A DNA stretch of 60,000 nucleotides from Cryptomeria japonica (GCF_030272615.1 NC_081408.1:302783450-302843449), one strand, 5' to 3'; counted from the first letter of the stretch, positions 1 to 11,890 are shown. Program-made: numbers and translations. Notes: generated from the letters alone by a model not told the origin.

Positions 1-1803
1 AAACAACTAGGCTTTGCAATGCTGGGCAGCTGCACCCTTGGCTTGAACATTTTACTCCAATTGTCATCTTCATCCTATTTGTCTTGGCTACACTCATGAG
101 GACCTCAACCAAGAGTGTGGAAAGTTTTTGTTAGAAGCTCTCATCAATGGCCATCATTGGCATCAAGATTGTGGTGATTCCATCCAACTTAGATTGGGTA
201 TCCTAGGCCTAGACATGTGTAACATCCACAAAATTCATTGCATGTTTTAACCCACCACCTGCTTGAGTGATATTCTTTCACTAGCTCCAAGGATGTTGAT
301 AGTGTAGCTCTAGTTTTAGCTCCAATTTGATCATTTATCTCCTTTTCCATGTCCCTCAATTCACTAATATATTGATGGAGCTATGTAATAGTGTTATCTT
401 GCTTTAACTTCTTTTGTTGTGCAAATTCCAAGTTGGTTTTGAGGTTACATTTGCTAAATTTCAAACCTTCAATCTATGTCTACAATACTTGCATCCTTTG
501 CTTTTGTTCATCCACTTTCTTTATCTTTTCAATTTGTTTGTCCAACTCACTAACCTTTAGATTAGAAGCAATGGCTCACTCCTCTACATCCTCCTTTCCT
601 ACCTCTACAGCCTAGGTTCTCTGATATTTTACTCCCAACTCATCCATCTACTCTTTAATCCTCTTTTGATGTTGGATGACTTGGGAAGTCAAGGATTCCA
701 CTTATATTTTCGCTAAGTAATGTCCTTTTGCTTGTCACTCATTTTGGCAATTAGAAAATTAACTTGTGCTTTGAGAGCATCAAACTTGTTTCTTAGAGCA
801 ATGTTGACCAACTTAATGATAGAATTTATTTGCTTCTCTACCAGCAATTGGATCTTGAGGGTGGGAGCACTCAACTTTAGCTCTCTTAGTTTTGCCTCTA
901 TAGATATGGCCGTAGCCTTTAAGTTATTTTCCTTGTCCTTTTCTTTAGCAACTATTGCCTCAAATAGCTTGCCAACCACCATCTTTTGCATGCTACTAAG
1001 CTCCTTTAAAGCATTTGCTTCTATGTTAGCATTATGGAAGCTTCACATGATATATGTGACATTCACCTTAGCCTTATCTAAGGTCTATTCAACTTCCAAG
1101 TAATTAGTGGCAACTATGTGTGTGCTTTCTTTCATTAGCTATACTTAATCAACCCATCCTGCTTGCTCCTTTCTAATGTTGATGCCCCACATCTAATAGT
1201 TAGTAGGCTGCATTTGTTCCACTAGTTTGATAAACTTAGGGGTGATGCAAGAGAGGAACATAGTTTTGATGCTGAGCATCATATTTGATATGCATCCTAT
1301 AGTAACCAATTGCTTGGCAGTAATAGCTTTTTCTCTTTTATCCTTTTCATTTGACTCATGCTCTAGTCGTTGCATCACCTATCGATATGTGACAAAGCCC
1401 TTGACCCAGATGGGGATGATCAAAAGTTGAAAGGGAGAAATTGGAGTGAAAAATTAGGCTTGAGGGGTAAGATGTTATGGAGGCTTGAGAAAAAATAGGA
1501 GTGGACAAGGCTTGGTATTGAGAAGAAGGAAACTAAACCAAATCTAAATCTAGGATGATGTGTCCCTTGAGAAGATCTTATTGGCCTAGTGGGAGAAGAT
1601 GAGGAGGCGGGAATGTAGAAGAGATCTACTTCCTACTAATACGCTCCTTGGGTCTTTGTCCTTTTACTCATCCCTCCAATCACACTCTTCTCTTTTCTTT
1701 TGGAAAAGGCACTCTAGGCACTTAGAGTTGGCTACAAAGTTGATTTCTTACCTCTAGTGGATGTCTAAGTTTGCCTTGTACATTCAATGCAGCTTCTCCA
1801 TGT
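1..1803 (-). pseudogene. Decayed coiled-coil protein gene, 3' end off window
   Basis: I do not recognise the protein by name. Read right to left, a basic Ser/Pro/Thr-rich stretch (about 1,803-1,570) is followed after a frameshift by a helical Lys/Glu/Leu-rich region (about 1,460-713), then after another frameshift by more heptad-like coiled coil running off the left edge. The layout, a low-complexity linker then coiled coil, resembles the C-terminal halves of the genes at 25.6-29.3 and 33.3-30.4 kb, so the same family is plausible. In-frame stops are TAG at 1765, 1732, 1714, 1636, 1633, 1379, 1193, 1139, 1085 and 713, plus one TAA (1145) and one TGA (1043). It is certainly not translated as a whole. 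Likely a non-autonomous retroelement ORF; function unknown. Confidence 0.5.
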
Positions 1804-2180
1804 TGGTGCGAAAGGGGTATTGTACCTAGTAAGTTCGACACCTAGGTCTTAATCACACATGTTACTTAAGTTTACTTAGGGAACACATAGGATACTTCCC
1901 ACTTTTAGTGGATAGTTATCATTTTTCCACCTTAAATGGACAATGAGTTATCGTTTTATGTCTCATATCATAAGATTAAGATACTTGCAATCTTATGATA
2001 TCTTATCCCTTGCCTCGGCCTATATAACCACGGGGTTCCCTTTGTAATAATGATTCATATTGTATATTTGCATTCTTGATAGGAATACGGTTTATTCTTG
2101 TCATATTGATCTTCTAATTTCATTGTGCTTCCATTAGGCCTCTAGATCTTAGGTGGTTATCTCCATAGCCAAATCCAACA
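1801..2180 (+). mobile_element. Solo LTR candidate, 380 bp
   Basis: The segment starts TGTTGG and ends CCAACA, the usual TG..CA LTR ends with 6-bp inverted termini. It carries a TATATAA box at 2021 placed as in an LTR promoter, in plus orientation. The inverted repeat extends into the flanks (TCCATGTTGG and CCAACATGGA). The flanking 5-mers (ctcca, tggaa) are not a direct duplication, so a clean insertion is not shown. Its orientation is opposite to the coding remnant on its left, which argues that it is a separate insertion. Confidence 0.5.
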
Positions 2181-2513
2181 TGGAAAAAAAGCTTGTGGCG
2201 TGCCTTTGGTTAATCTTTTTGAGAGATCTTGTATTTTCTTCAAGCATTAAGTATGCTCTTCTCTTGTGTTTCAATGCAAACTTGAGAATCAGAAAGGTGT
2301 GATAGAAATATCAAATTATGAGAGGTCCTCTTTGTGGCTTTGTATTGTAGGTCAAAACTGAAGCTTGTTGGTGCAAATCTAAGCTTACCATTGCGTTTAG
2401 TGGGTTTGAGAAAGTCAGTTTCAATAGCAATCATGTAACCAATCCACAAGTTTCCAGCCACCCTCCTAGGGTTCATTCAAGCATTCAATAAAGTGAAAAA
2501 CTAATAATATGAT
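2181..2513. other. No supported gene
   Basis: A 78-codon minus-strand open stretch (2476-2240) has no motif or homologue in the window and I do not call it. A 21-bp segment at 2487-2507 recurs exactly at 11641-11661. Confidence 0.5.
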
Positions 2514-3659
2514 CATAGAAACGGGACTCGCCCAGACTTGCCTAAACTCGGCGAGTCCGAGTCGGAGTCCGAGTCATGCTCGCCGAGTCTCTAGGGCTTG
2601 GACTCAGACTCACCGAGTTGGCGAGTTTGGCTCAAACTCACCAAACTCGGCGAGTCCCAAGCCTCAAACTCGGCTACTGGCTGGGTTAGTAAAATGACAA
2701 AAAAAATACAATTTAAATTTTTTTTTTTAAATGAATGGTATCGTCTTTGTTCACTACAACCCTCGCCTGAGAATGAGAAAAATTAGGGTTACAACATGCC
2801 AGCCAATAGAAAAATAACACCTAACGGCTTTATTAAATGATAAGTTTTTTTGGCCTCGCGGGGCGCTGCCCCTCGACCCCACCTTGTATTGCGACAAGGA
2901 GTGTGCAAGGGGCAATGCCCCTTGACCCCACCTTGGGGGCGCTACCCCCAAACCCCCGTCGAAAAATATGAGGGGAAACTGCGTCGATAGAAGTAGGGAA
3001 AATTTAAGCTCCGAGTCTGACACTGATTGGATCGACCAGGTAGATATAGATGCTGAGACTGTAGCCATGGCAGAGGAGGAGCGGAGAGCACGAGCACAGA
3101 CATGAGATTCAGAGGCAGATAGTGACACGGATGTTCCTGATGTTGGTGAGCATGGAATGGTGTCACGGAGAGCGGCTATGGCTGTCGAATCATCCAAGAC
3201 CTACCTTAGATGCCTTCGCAGGGGGCTGGGGCCGGAGGGTGCAGGCTCCTCCGAGCCATAGGCTTGTAGTTGTATTTACCTTTGGTATTTGTATGAAACA
3301 TTTGATGATGATCATATGATGACATGGATTTTTTATTCCATGAGTTTTGTAATATTGTATACATTTGACAATATTTATATATCTATGTTTGTTATTTCCT
3401 TCAGCTACAATTTGCGTTTGTGTATGTGATTGATGTATACTTGTGTATGTAATCAAATGAGCCAAGTTTGATGATGTTATTGTGTCTTTAAGGTGTATTC
3501 AATAAAGGGTGCCTGAAACAAGTTTTAAATATTTAAAAATCTCTAAATTTCTTGAGTTTTTCACTTTCCCGAGTCTAGCCGAGTCTGGAGCCGAGTCTGA
3601 CGCCGAGTCCCGAGTCCGAGACCGAGTCGGCCTTGCCGAGTCCGAGTCCCGTTTCTTTG
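2514..3659. mobile_element. hAT-like DNA transposon, internally deleted
   Basis: The ends are inverted repeats: CATAGAAACGGGACTCG on the left (2514-2530) and, read on the minus strand, CAAAGAAACGGGACTCG at 3659, one mismatch in 17. Inside each end sits a dense subterminal array of CGAGTC/GACTCG words (2521-2670 and 3571-3655), as expected for hAT transposase-binding regions. The interior has a GC-rich block (2855-2960) with repeated GGGGC..GCCCC words and a fragment resembling a transposase C terminus. At 1.15 kb it is too short to be autonomous. An 8-bp target duplication is not clear: CTAATAAT is present on both sides (2501-2508 and 3660-3667), but on the left it is offset by 5 bp from the terminus. 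Confidence 0.6.
2971..3229 (+). pseudogene. hAT transposase C-terminal fragment (tentative)
   Basis: One frame encodes an acidic tail including SESDTDWIDQVDIDAET and then a Glu/Arg-rich helix, interrupted by TGA at 3103-3105 (Arg CGA to TGA is the simplest cause). Acidic tails of this style follow the dimerisation domain in plant DUF659/hAT transposases; that family assignment is from memory and from the surrounding terminal repeats. No catalytic residue is present, so it cannot be active. Confidence 0.35.
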
Positions 3660-4344
3660 CTAATAATACAAAATGGCATTTATTCATTCAATAATGTTGG
3701 TTTGGGGCGACTGATCATGCTAGCAATGTATCCTCATCGAGGTTCAAGGTTGGGCCCTAAGCGGGGGTTTGGGGGTGTAGCCCCTGAGAAATTTTTTTTT
3801 GCTGTTTTTTTTTAGAAAAAAAAACTGACATTAAAAAAACCCTAAAAAAGTCGACATTGTATGTGTTGTGATGTCTTCACACATCGCCCAATTGCAAATG
3901 GGGACCCCCACTTTGTTTTTCTTTCTAGGGCAGTGTTGTGACGTTTTTACACATCGCCCCATTGCAAATGGGGACCCTTGCTTTTTTGCTTTTTAGGGTT
4001 TGTCTTTTTAGGTTTTTTAGGGTTTTGTCAGTTAGCCTTTGCATTTTGAGTGTCGCCGAGGGGATCACATGGATAGCAAGTCCAGCTTGAGTGATGTCTT
4101 GATCCTGAAATGTGGCTAAGTCCTGATCCTGAAATGTGGCTAAGTCTAAAAGTCCTGATCCTGAAATTTGACTAAGTCTGGAAACTGAAAAACCTCCAAA
4201 AACTAGATTTTGCTATATAACTCCTGGAGGTCTGAAACCACTCTCAAACATCCTGAAAGTATATATGGAATATAACTTAAAGTATAAGTTCTTATACTTA
4301 AATGTTATATTCCATAAAAATTATCTTGATAGAGAGTTCAAAAA

Positions 4345-5470
4345 GTCAAATTTCGCTCCTGTCCTTCACTGAGGATCCAGAGCGAAAAGCGCTCTTGTCC
4401 CTCTCCAAGGGTCCAAGGCGAATCACTCCTGTCCCTCACCAAGGGACCAAGGTGAAAAGGCCTATTTGAGTCATTCCTGGCTTTGTTTGGTCAAATTGAA
4501 ACATCAAAGGCATGGTGAAGGACGAAATGAACGTGATAGAGCATCCAGACTTGATCAAAGGCAATGAAATGATGGAGTATTTGTCTAGAAAGGTAAAAGC
4601 GCTCTTGTCCCTCACCAAGGGACCAAAGCGATTTTCTTTATATACACACCTTTTAGACCTTTTTTGGACTCGAACTCTTATTCATGGTGTGTAACAAGAT
4701 GATATCTTCCTTAGCCAGGACATTTCATGGTGAAAAGTGAAGCATTTTGGCCTAGAAGACAAAATTCGCTCTTGTCCCTCACTGAAGGACCGGAGCTTGA
4801 AATCCAAATTTGCATTATCATTGCAAGATTTAAGTAATTTTGCGGTTTGAGGAGGCCAAGGGAAGCGATTTCTGTCTGTTGAATATAACTTGAGTGGGCC
4901 ACAAAGGAGAGAATCAACCCAAAAGACAATAGGCGCTCCTGTCCCTCACCAAGGAACCAGAGCGATTTTCTCACAAGGCAAATTTCTTGCAAGGGTAAGG
5001 CAAGTTTCGTGTTTGAAATGAATGAAAGATGGCGTAATTGGTCCATTGAAGATAATCTCGAAGGCTAACAAAGCACAAGAGAGCTTATAATTGCAAAATC
5101 GCTCCTGTCCCTCACCAAGGGACCAGGGCGAAAAACCTAAAAGACTACCTCTCCTCCCCAAATTGGGACAAATCCAGACCAAGGCACGAGATTGGAATGA
5201 TATTTAATGTGCTTCAAGAAGGAATGGAGTTGCAAAGACCACAAAATTCGATGAAAATTGGCTAAATCGCTCCTGTCCCTCACCAAGGGACCAGGGCGAA
5301 AATGTCCTAAGGCACTTCCCTTCTAGAGATCAAATAAAATTAAACTCGAAGCTCCAGTTAAAAGTACCATTTAAATGCCTAGATGAAGTTTTGGACGAAA
5401 AAAGGAGATATGCAAGGTCTAGATTGAAAAATCGCTCCTGGCCTTCACCAAGGGTCCAGGGTGAAATTGA
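4345..5470 (+). repeat. Hairpin-motif array in copy 1
   Basis: About nine copies of a 32-36-bp motif whose core is GTCCCTCACCAAGGGAC, a 6-bp stem with a 5-base loop, bracketed by an outer imperfect TCGC..GCGA stem. After a cluster of three near 4350-4445, copies recur roughly every 165-170 bp (about 4600, 4762, 4932, 5100, 5265, 5432), separated by unrelated DNA. The stem is conserved while the spacers are not, which suggests selection on the hairpin or on a bound protein, or serial duplication. Confidence 0.75.
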
Positions 5471-6647
5471 TGATATCCTTCATTTGTTGCATTAATTGAA
5501 CGTTGACATTCCTTGAAATTCAACAAAATTTGCTAACTTTGGAATATTTGAAAAAAATTAATTAAATTGGCATTTAATAAATTAATTTTGGGCCTCAAAA
5601 AATCGAATTTCTATTATAAAGGCATTTAAAATTAATTTTTGTGAAATAAAAAATTAAAAGTTGAGCGCACAAGGCATTATTTTGCCTTTATTTGCTAGGT
5701 CAGCCTACTCCTTTTGAGGTTTTATTTAGTATTTCACCTTTTATTTGCTAAGTCGGCCTCATGGTTGTGGAAGGTAAGCGCTCTATATATTGGAGGTGTT
5801 TTTTCACAAATGCAAATCATTCATTCATTGTTTCAAATGCGATTTGGAGAAGCAAAGAAGAAGTGCGAAAGCTGGCCTATTTGGAGCGAATTTTCCTCAA
5901 GTGTTGAAGACTTAAGGTGGTGGAGTTGATGCTTGTGAAGACTAAAGGAGGCGCATTTTGCTAAAGGGAGTCTTGATCTACATTTTGCCTAGCAAATTCA
6001 CCTTATTTTTGCATCTTTTTTTAGAATTAATTCCCAAATGGAGATATCAAGATGGCGACTCCCAAGCTCGAAGGATCTACAAGTCGGAAGGCTCTCCTCA
6101 AGGAAAATCAAGCCAGATCAAGGACGACCTCCTCCAGTCTAGCATCGACAAGGATGGCCTTCTTTGGACTAACGTCATCAAGGGCGACTTCTCCAATCCA
6201 GTATTCCAAGGCGAGGTACATCAATCGTCCTACACATCAAAGACGAAAGAAGTTAGAACAAGGGTTCGTTGAAGAAGCAAATAGTTCCAGATGAATGAAT
6301 TAAAGCTAGCTTCTCAACAACATCAAGTTTAATATCTACCAAGTTACAAGTGTCAGACGAGGTGGCATCCTAGTCATCACTTCTCCAGTCAGTGTGGTCC
6401 ACCTCAGCACGTCCAGATTCAATGTACCTAACTCATGGAAGGTGACACATACTTCGATGTACCTACCCCAGCTATTCATTGGTGGAATTTTCCAGAGAGG
6501 ACATGTGTCCAAGCAATACAATTTTATCATTGGTCAAGCATTAAATGTTATGTAATGGTTGTAACAAACCCTAATTAGGGTTTTCATTGTAAAATCTTGG
6601 CCATTGATCTTAAATTGATCTTAGCCATCGAATTGTATTGTGGGCAC

Positions 6648-6655
6648 TATATAAG
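6648..6655 (+). promoter_or_regulatory. TATA box of long LTR copy 1
   Basis: TATATAAG lies in a block conserved with copy 2, followed about 30 bp later by a shared purine-rich leader. The distance from here to the CAACA end is 0.89 kb, against 0.86 kb in copy 2, as expected for a shared U3/R boundary. Confidence 0.6.
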
Positions 6656-7789
6656 CCCTGGCATTTCATTTTGTAAAGGCAATATAGAAGCAGATAGATA
6701 GAAATAATAGAAAGGAGTTAGTAAATAGAGAGTAGTTAGAAGGTGATTAGAATAGCAATTAGAATAGCGTAGAGAGAGAAGGCAAAGATTGTTGCCAAGA
6801 TGTTGTTGTAAGAAACTTGTAAAACTTCATTGAAGAAATGGTGAAATTTATGGGTCTTCGACAATTTGCATGGTCTTTATACTTCTCATATTTGATTTCA
6901 TGTTATTAGATGAGTGGAAGAAATGTGCTTGATTGATGGTGAAATTCGCATATCCATACTACTAGCAGTTTGTTGATTGCAGACTTGCCTTGTGTAGTCA
7001 ACTGGAATCATTCAGCTTAAGCTTAACTTCAATTGTCGTTTCTTCATTGATATGCATCAACTTGATGGTGTCTACGCTTGCAGTGATGATTTGAACATCA
7101 TAAAGCTTTCCTTCGAAGATCGCACTAGCCTTGTGGAGATGGTCCTGCGATGTCAAAACAAGACTTAGTTAGAATTTCATCAAAGATCATTCATTGTTCC
7201 TACATTCTTAGTATTAGGATTAGATCCTCTCCTCGCCCTCGTCTTTTTTTTCCTTTTTCCAAATCAAAGCTAGCAAGAGCCTGCGTTCCAGCAATATTCA
7301 AAGCAGATCAAACGTTCAATCATCAAATGTAAGTCCCCTTGTGATTCCAGCAAATCACATCATACCACAAAGAGCTTATCCACACGTAGAGATCCTACAA
7401 CGAAGAACCTTGGAGTCATCCTGATTGATCCTTTTTCGAAATATCTTCAGCAATCAGAGGCTTTATTCAAGAGAGGATAAGGTACCCTTGGGTATTTTAT
7501 TCTGTGTTTGATAGTGTACAAAATACACGTCAACAGGCAGTACTTAGAGTCTTTTGCTATTAGCCTTTGCATTGGAGAGGTATAGCTATTCAAGAGGCCA
7601 GGAGTTAGGAGGATAGCCCGTCTTGTGAGAGGTGAAATGAAGTGGTGGATGAATGGAGGAGTCTCTTAGATTGAGTCTAGTAAGCAATGCAGTGTTTCCT
7701 TAGACCCAATTATACTTCAATGAGAGGTGAGATTCGGGAGCAAAATTTGACTAAGTATGCTAAAATTTCCTTTGTTCCAGTCTCGAAGC

Positions 7790-9630
7790 GAATTTTGCTT
7801 CCATTGCCCTCTTTCAGGAGCGAAACCCTTCGTTGGGCCTTTCAAGTCACTAAATTTACCTTTAATCATCATGAGATGTCTTGTTTTGAGTAAGGAATGC
7901 AATGCAAGATCAATAACCCTGAATTTGGTTAAGTACGGAGGCAACTTCCTTTGCTCCCTACTTGGATTGAAATCCTCTTCCATTGCCCTTACCTTGGAGC
8001 GATGTAGATTTCCTGAGCATATTGGGGGAGATGAGTAAGTTTTAAAGCCTCTAGCATCATTTTGATCATAGAAGAAGCCAAGAGCATCATCATTTTGGTT
8101 AAGGAATGGAAGGGAGAAGACAAATTACGGTCACTTCCATTGCCCCTCTCTAGGAGCGAAAAAAACTTCCATTGCTCTCCTTTGAGAGAGAATTTCGCTT
8201 CCATTGCCTTTAGTTGAGGGTGAAATCATATTCAAAGCAAGCATTGAGGGCTTTTGATAACCTTTTGTGCATGAAAGCTAAACCCTAGGGTGCAAGTTAG
8301 TAAGACCGGGCTAGAAGGTAAGTTTAAAGTCACTTCCATTGCTCAAGATTGAGGGTGAAAATCATGTCCATTTCTCCCTAGTTGGAGCGAAATCCACTTC
8401 CTTTGCCCTTGGTTTAGTGCGAATTTTCTTCTAGAGCCCTACATGAGCATAATGCAATGCACTTGAGTTGGTAGACTGAAGGTTGATGAGTAAAAAGGAG
8501 TTAAGCTTCAACTTGAAGTCATTTCCATTGCTCCTCCTTTGGAGTGAATTCTACTTCCATTTCTCCTCATTGGGAGCGAAATTGCCTTCCTTTGCCTGAA
8601 TTTGAGAGCAAAGTTGATCTAGAGCCTAACTTAAGATTGAATTGATGCCTCCTTCACTTGCATAGATAGCAAAACACCCAAGCTTGAGTCAATGAAGGGC
8701 AAAATTTGATCAAGTGTGAGAGAATTTCCATTGCTCCTCTCGAGGAGCAAAATGTTCTTCCATTGCTCCTCATTGGAAGTGAAATTCACTTCTATTGCCT
8801 CAATCTTAGAGGGAAATCATCTTCAAGACATCTGTGAAGGGAATTTGACAACTCTTGCATATGAGGACTTAAATTCAAGAGATAAGTTGATGCCTCAATC
8901 TTAGAGAGAAATCATCTTCAAGACATTTGTGAAGGAAATTTGACAACTCTTGCATATGAGGACTTAAATTCAAGAGGTGAGTTGATGAATGAAGAACAAG
9001 AATTTGGCTAAGTATCAAAAAAATTCCTTTGCTCCCCTCTAGGAGCAAATTCTTGTTCCATTGCCTCTCTTTGACAACGAAAAACTCTTCCTTTGCTCTT
9101 AAATAGGAGCGAAGTTGATTTCAAAGCTCTTCTTGAGGTTATTTGACCAATTTTCACCCATGGATGATTGGAACCTAGAATTTGAGTTGATGGATTGGAG
9201 ATATTGAATGAAATTTTGACTAAATGGTTACCTCCATTTCCCTTGGAGTGGAGCGAAATTGCCTTCCATTGCCCTTCTTTGAGAGAGAAAATCATCCCAA
9301 GGCAATTTTGATGACAATTTCAAGTATTTGACATGGAAGAGATGGCGATTTTGAGACATGAGAGGTGGAAATCTAGCTTAATGATTGAAATTGATGAACT
9401 TCCATTGCCTTGATGTTGAAGCAAAAATCACTTCCTTTGCCACTTTGGAGGAGCAGATTTCCCTTTTGCTCATTGAAAGAGATGAATATGCCAAATTTTG
9501 CTGTGTTGGAAAACTTCCATTGCTCCCTGATTGGAGCGAATAAAACTTCCTTTGCTCCTCATTAGGAGTGAACTTGATTTCCATTGCTCTCACATTGAAG
9601 CAACTTCCATTGCCTATCCTTAGGAGCGAA
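7790..9630 (+). repeat. Hairpin-motif array in copy 2
   Basis: I count about 26 copies of a 28-32-bp motif of the form CTTCCATTGCTCCTCATTGG followed by GAGCGAA. They come mostly in groups of two or three spaced about 32 bp, the groups repeating roughly every 190-200 bp. Many copies form a CTCC..GGAG stem. The position matches the copy 1 array and both share the CGCT..GCGAA frame, but the sequence differs. A 95-bp direct duplication (8797-8891 and 8892-8986) lies inside. Confidence 0.75.
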
Positions 9631-10535
9631 CTTCCCTTTGAATGCACTCATCAAACCTGCAACACATAAAAAATCAGAGATCATATTAAATTAAGAGCAT
9701 ATAAAGGTTATATATCATGCGTGTTTGATACCCATTTGTTCATTTTGCAGAAAGTAAAGAAAGAAATCAAAGGGACCGGGTTGGAGGAAGATCGGAACAA
9801 GTATCCCAAGGAGGAAATTTTAACATCAAGGTCAAGATACAAGGCAAGCATGACTTCAAGAGGAAGGATTTCACTAGCAAGCACAATGATATCAAGGAAG
9901 GTGACTATACAAGAAGCATTCACTTATACAAGAACATGATCCACACATCCAAAGATGTGAATGAAAGAATCAACAACATGAAGGGAATCACAAAGAAAGA
10001 TTTTCAAAGGAGTGAAGAAGCAGTTATGACATCAAGAGTTCATTCCAAGGTAATATCAAGATTCAAAACTGAGAGGAAGCCAACATCTACACCTTGCACC
10101 TTCATGACGTTCAGCATTGAGATATTCAAGAAGATAGTTTCAAAAGAGTTAATCAAAGTTAGAAGACACACCTCGATCATCATCGCCCCAACCTTTGAGC
10201 AAGTGAATAATATTGAGTATCAAGAGATATTGCTCAACATTTCTTCATGATGATCTACAAGTGCAGTTTGAGGTGGCATCCCAGTCACTGCTTCACCAAT
10301 CAGAGGGTTCCACATCAACATGTCCAGATGCAATGCACTTGAATCGTCCATGATGGCACAAACTCCAATGTACCTACCCCCGTTTTCTATTGGTTCACAT
10401 TTGGCATTGAACCTAAATGTAATTTTCTCATTGGCTAGAGGGAGTTGCTTTAAAAAAACCTAATTAGGGATTCATTGTAAAATCTTGGCCATTGATTTCT
10501 AATCGATCTGAGCCTTTGAATTGTAATGAGCTCTT

Positions 10536-10543
10536 TATATAAA
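10536..10543 (+). promoter_or_regulatory. TATA box of long LTR copy 2
   Basis: TATATAAA in the block homologous to the copy 1 TATA region, preceded in both by a conserved stretch containing TTCATTGTAAAATCTTGGCC. Confidence 0.6.
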
Positions 10544-11392
10544 GCTCAAGCTCTCCATTTGTAAAGCTGAATAGAATAGAATAGAGAAGAGTTAATAGTT
10601 AAGAGTCAATAGTGAATAGTTGATAGATATTAGATAGCAAGCAATTAGAATAGATTAGGAGGAGGAATTGTTGTTAAGAAGTGTAAATGCAGATACTCTT
10701 TTCATTGAAGTTATGGGGAAACGTGTTATTTCAACAAGTCCCATGGTTTCTACTTCTCATTTACTTTCATGTTGATTAGATTGAATGGAGGAAGTTGTTG
10801 AGTGCATTTGCGTGGAATCCATTTAGTCCATACCACTAGCCTCTTGCTGATTGTAAGTGAGCCCTGTGTGGTCAATTGGAATGATACGAACTTAATTTCA
10901 AATTGTTATATGTCCATTGTTTACGCATTAACTTGAATGGGAATCAATGTTTGATGGTAATAATTTGAATATCTTTGAATTATCCTTAGAAGATTGCACT
11001 GAGTTTGTGTCAAATCGTTCAATTTGATGGTAAGACCTTGCCCAGTAGGATTCCATCAAATCATTCACCCTTCTCTTACATTCTTAGGAATAGTGTAGTC
11101 TCCCTAAACCCTATGCCTTTTGCTCTTTTTTTTATTCTCCAAGCAAGTAGATAAAACCTAAGTTCCAACAATTCAAGCATTCATGTACAATGTAAGACCC
11201 CTTGAAGAAACAACAATCACAACAACCAACTATGCTTATCCACACATCGTGATCCGACATTAGGAACCTTGAAGTTATCTCGAGTGATCCTTATGCGAAT
11301 CTTCAGCATTTGAGAGACTTTGTTCAAGAGAGGATAAGATACTTTTGGGTATTTTATTTTGTGTTTGCATGTGCCTAAAAAACACATCAACA

Positions 11393-11640
11393 GTATGTTG
11401 CCCTAAAAATTGTATGTTATAAGTGGCTGGAATGTAAAAGGCATTGTAATGGTGTTGTACTGTTTTATTGGATAATAAGAAAATGTTGGATGGCTGTGTT
11501 CTGTGGATGCAACCCATCTTGGGTGAATCACGTTAAATCTCTGAGTTATTTGTGTTGTGTATGATTCTTCATCTTTGTGTATTCAAATCTGCATATAATT
11601 GTTAATTTGTATTTGCTCCGGATCTGCCTAAACCCTAACA
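11393..11640 (+). mobile_element. 3' fragment of a Copia-type LTR
   Basis: The sequence has the look of an R/U5 region: a T-rich stretch, GGGTGAATCACGTTAAATC, more T-rich DNA, and an AACCCTAACA end. It abuts the long LTR unit without its own 5' end, so it is truncated on the left. Confidence 0.4.
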
Positions 11641-11666
11641 AATAAAGTGAAAAACTAATAAATACA

Positions 11667-11890
11667 CCCTGAGTTGGCCTAGTGGTGGAGAACTTGTGCT
11701 CTTGTAAGAGAGGTCATAGGTTCAAATCCCATGGGGGGTAAGGTATGTATGCCTTGTTTCTAGCACAGTTAACTGCCTCCTGCAAGGAGTATGGGGTAGT
11801 CCCATATTGCTATAAGCCATCTATAGACCCATATACAGACCGCCCAGCATCGTAGACTATAAAGGAATCTTTCTTTATTTCTTTCTTTCA
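11667..11890 (+). mobile_element. tRNA-derived SINE
   Basis: The head contains both RNA polymerase III internal promoter boxes: A box TGGCCTAGTGG (11675-11685) and B box GGTTCAAATCC (11719-11729), spaced as in a tRNA. About 160 bp of unrelated body follows and a T-rich tail ends near 11890. The head is only loosely tRNA-like and no cloverleaf folds, so it is a SINE, not a tRNA gene. Target duplications are not obvious. It sits in the inferred second intron of the phosphomannomutase gene. Confidence 0.75.

Larger units (their letters stand above)
3864..7535 (+). mobile_element. Long LTR-like unit, copy 1 (3.7 kb)
   Basis: The unit begins TGTTGTGATG (3864; a second partial start TGTTGTGACG lies 70 bp on at 3934) and ends CAACA at 7535, giving TGTTG..CAACA termini. 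From about 4,019 it is collinear with the unit ending at 11,392. Order: a short-repeat leader (three copies of CCTGATCCTGAAATGTGG-like words, 4100-4165), a hairpin array (4345-5470), an AT-rich spacer, a TATA box (6648), about 0.9 kb of U5-like sequence, and the CAACA end. No gag or pol frame is present. Long LTRs are known in gymnosperm Gypsy elements; this assignment is an inference from structure. Confidence 0.6.
7553..11392 (+). mobile_element. Long LTR-like unit, copy 2 (3.8 kb)
   Basis: It is collinear with the unit ending at 7535. Shared blocks include AGCCTTTGCATT near the start, the region from 10,260 (GAGGTGGCATCCCAGTCACT) through the TATA box at 10536, the leader, and the last 230 bp before CAACA at 11392. 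It lacks the TGTTGTGACG start, so the left end is truncated, and it sits directly behind copy 1 with about 17 bp between. The copies look strongly diverged by eye, so this is not a recent tandem duplication. Either the internal region of a retroelement was lost or two elements inserted side by side. Confidence 0.55.

Noticed and set aside
1801-2180. LTR belonging to the minus-strand coding remnant on its left
   Set aside because: TATA box and T-rich parts are oriented plus, and no primer-binding-like sequence follows on the minus side.
11667-11740. Functional tRNA gene
   Set aside because: A and B boxes are present, but no acceptor stem or anticodon arm pairs and a SINE body follows.
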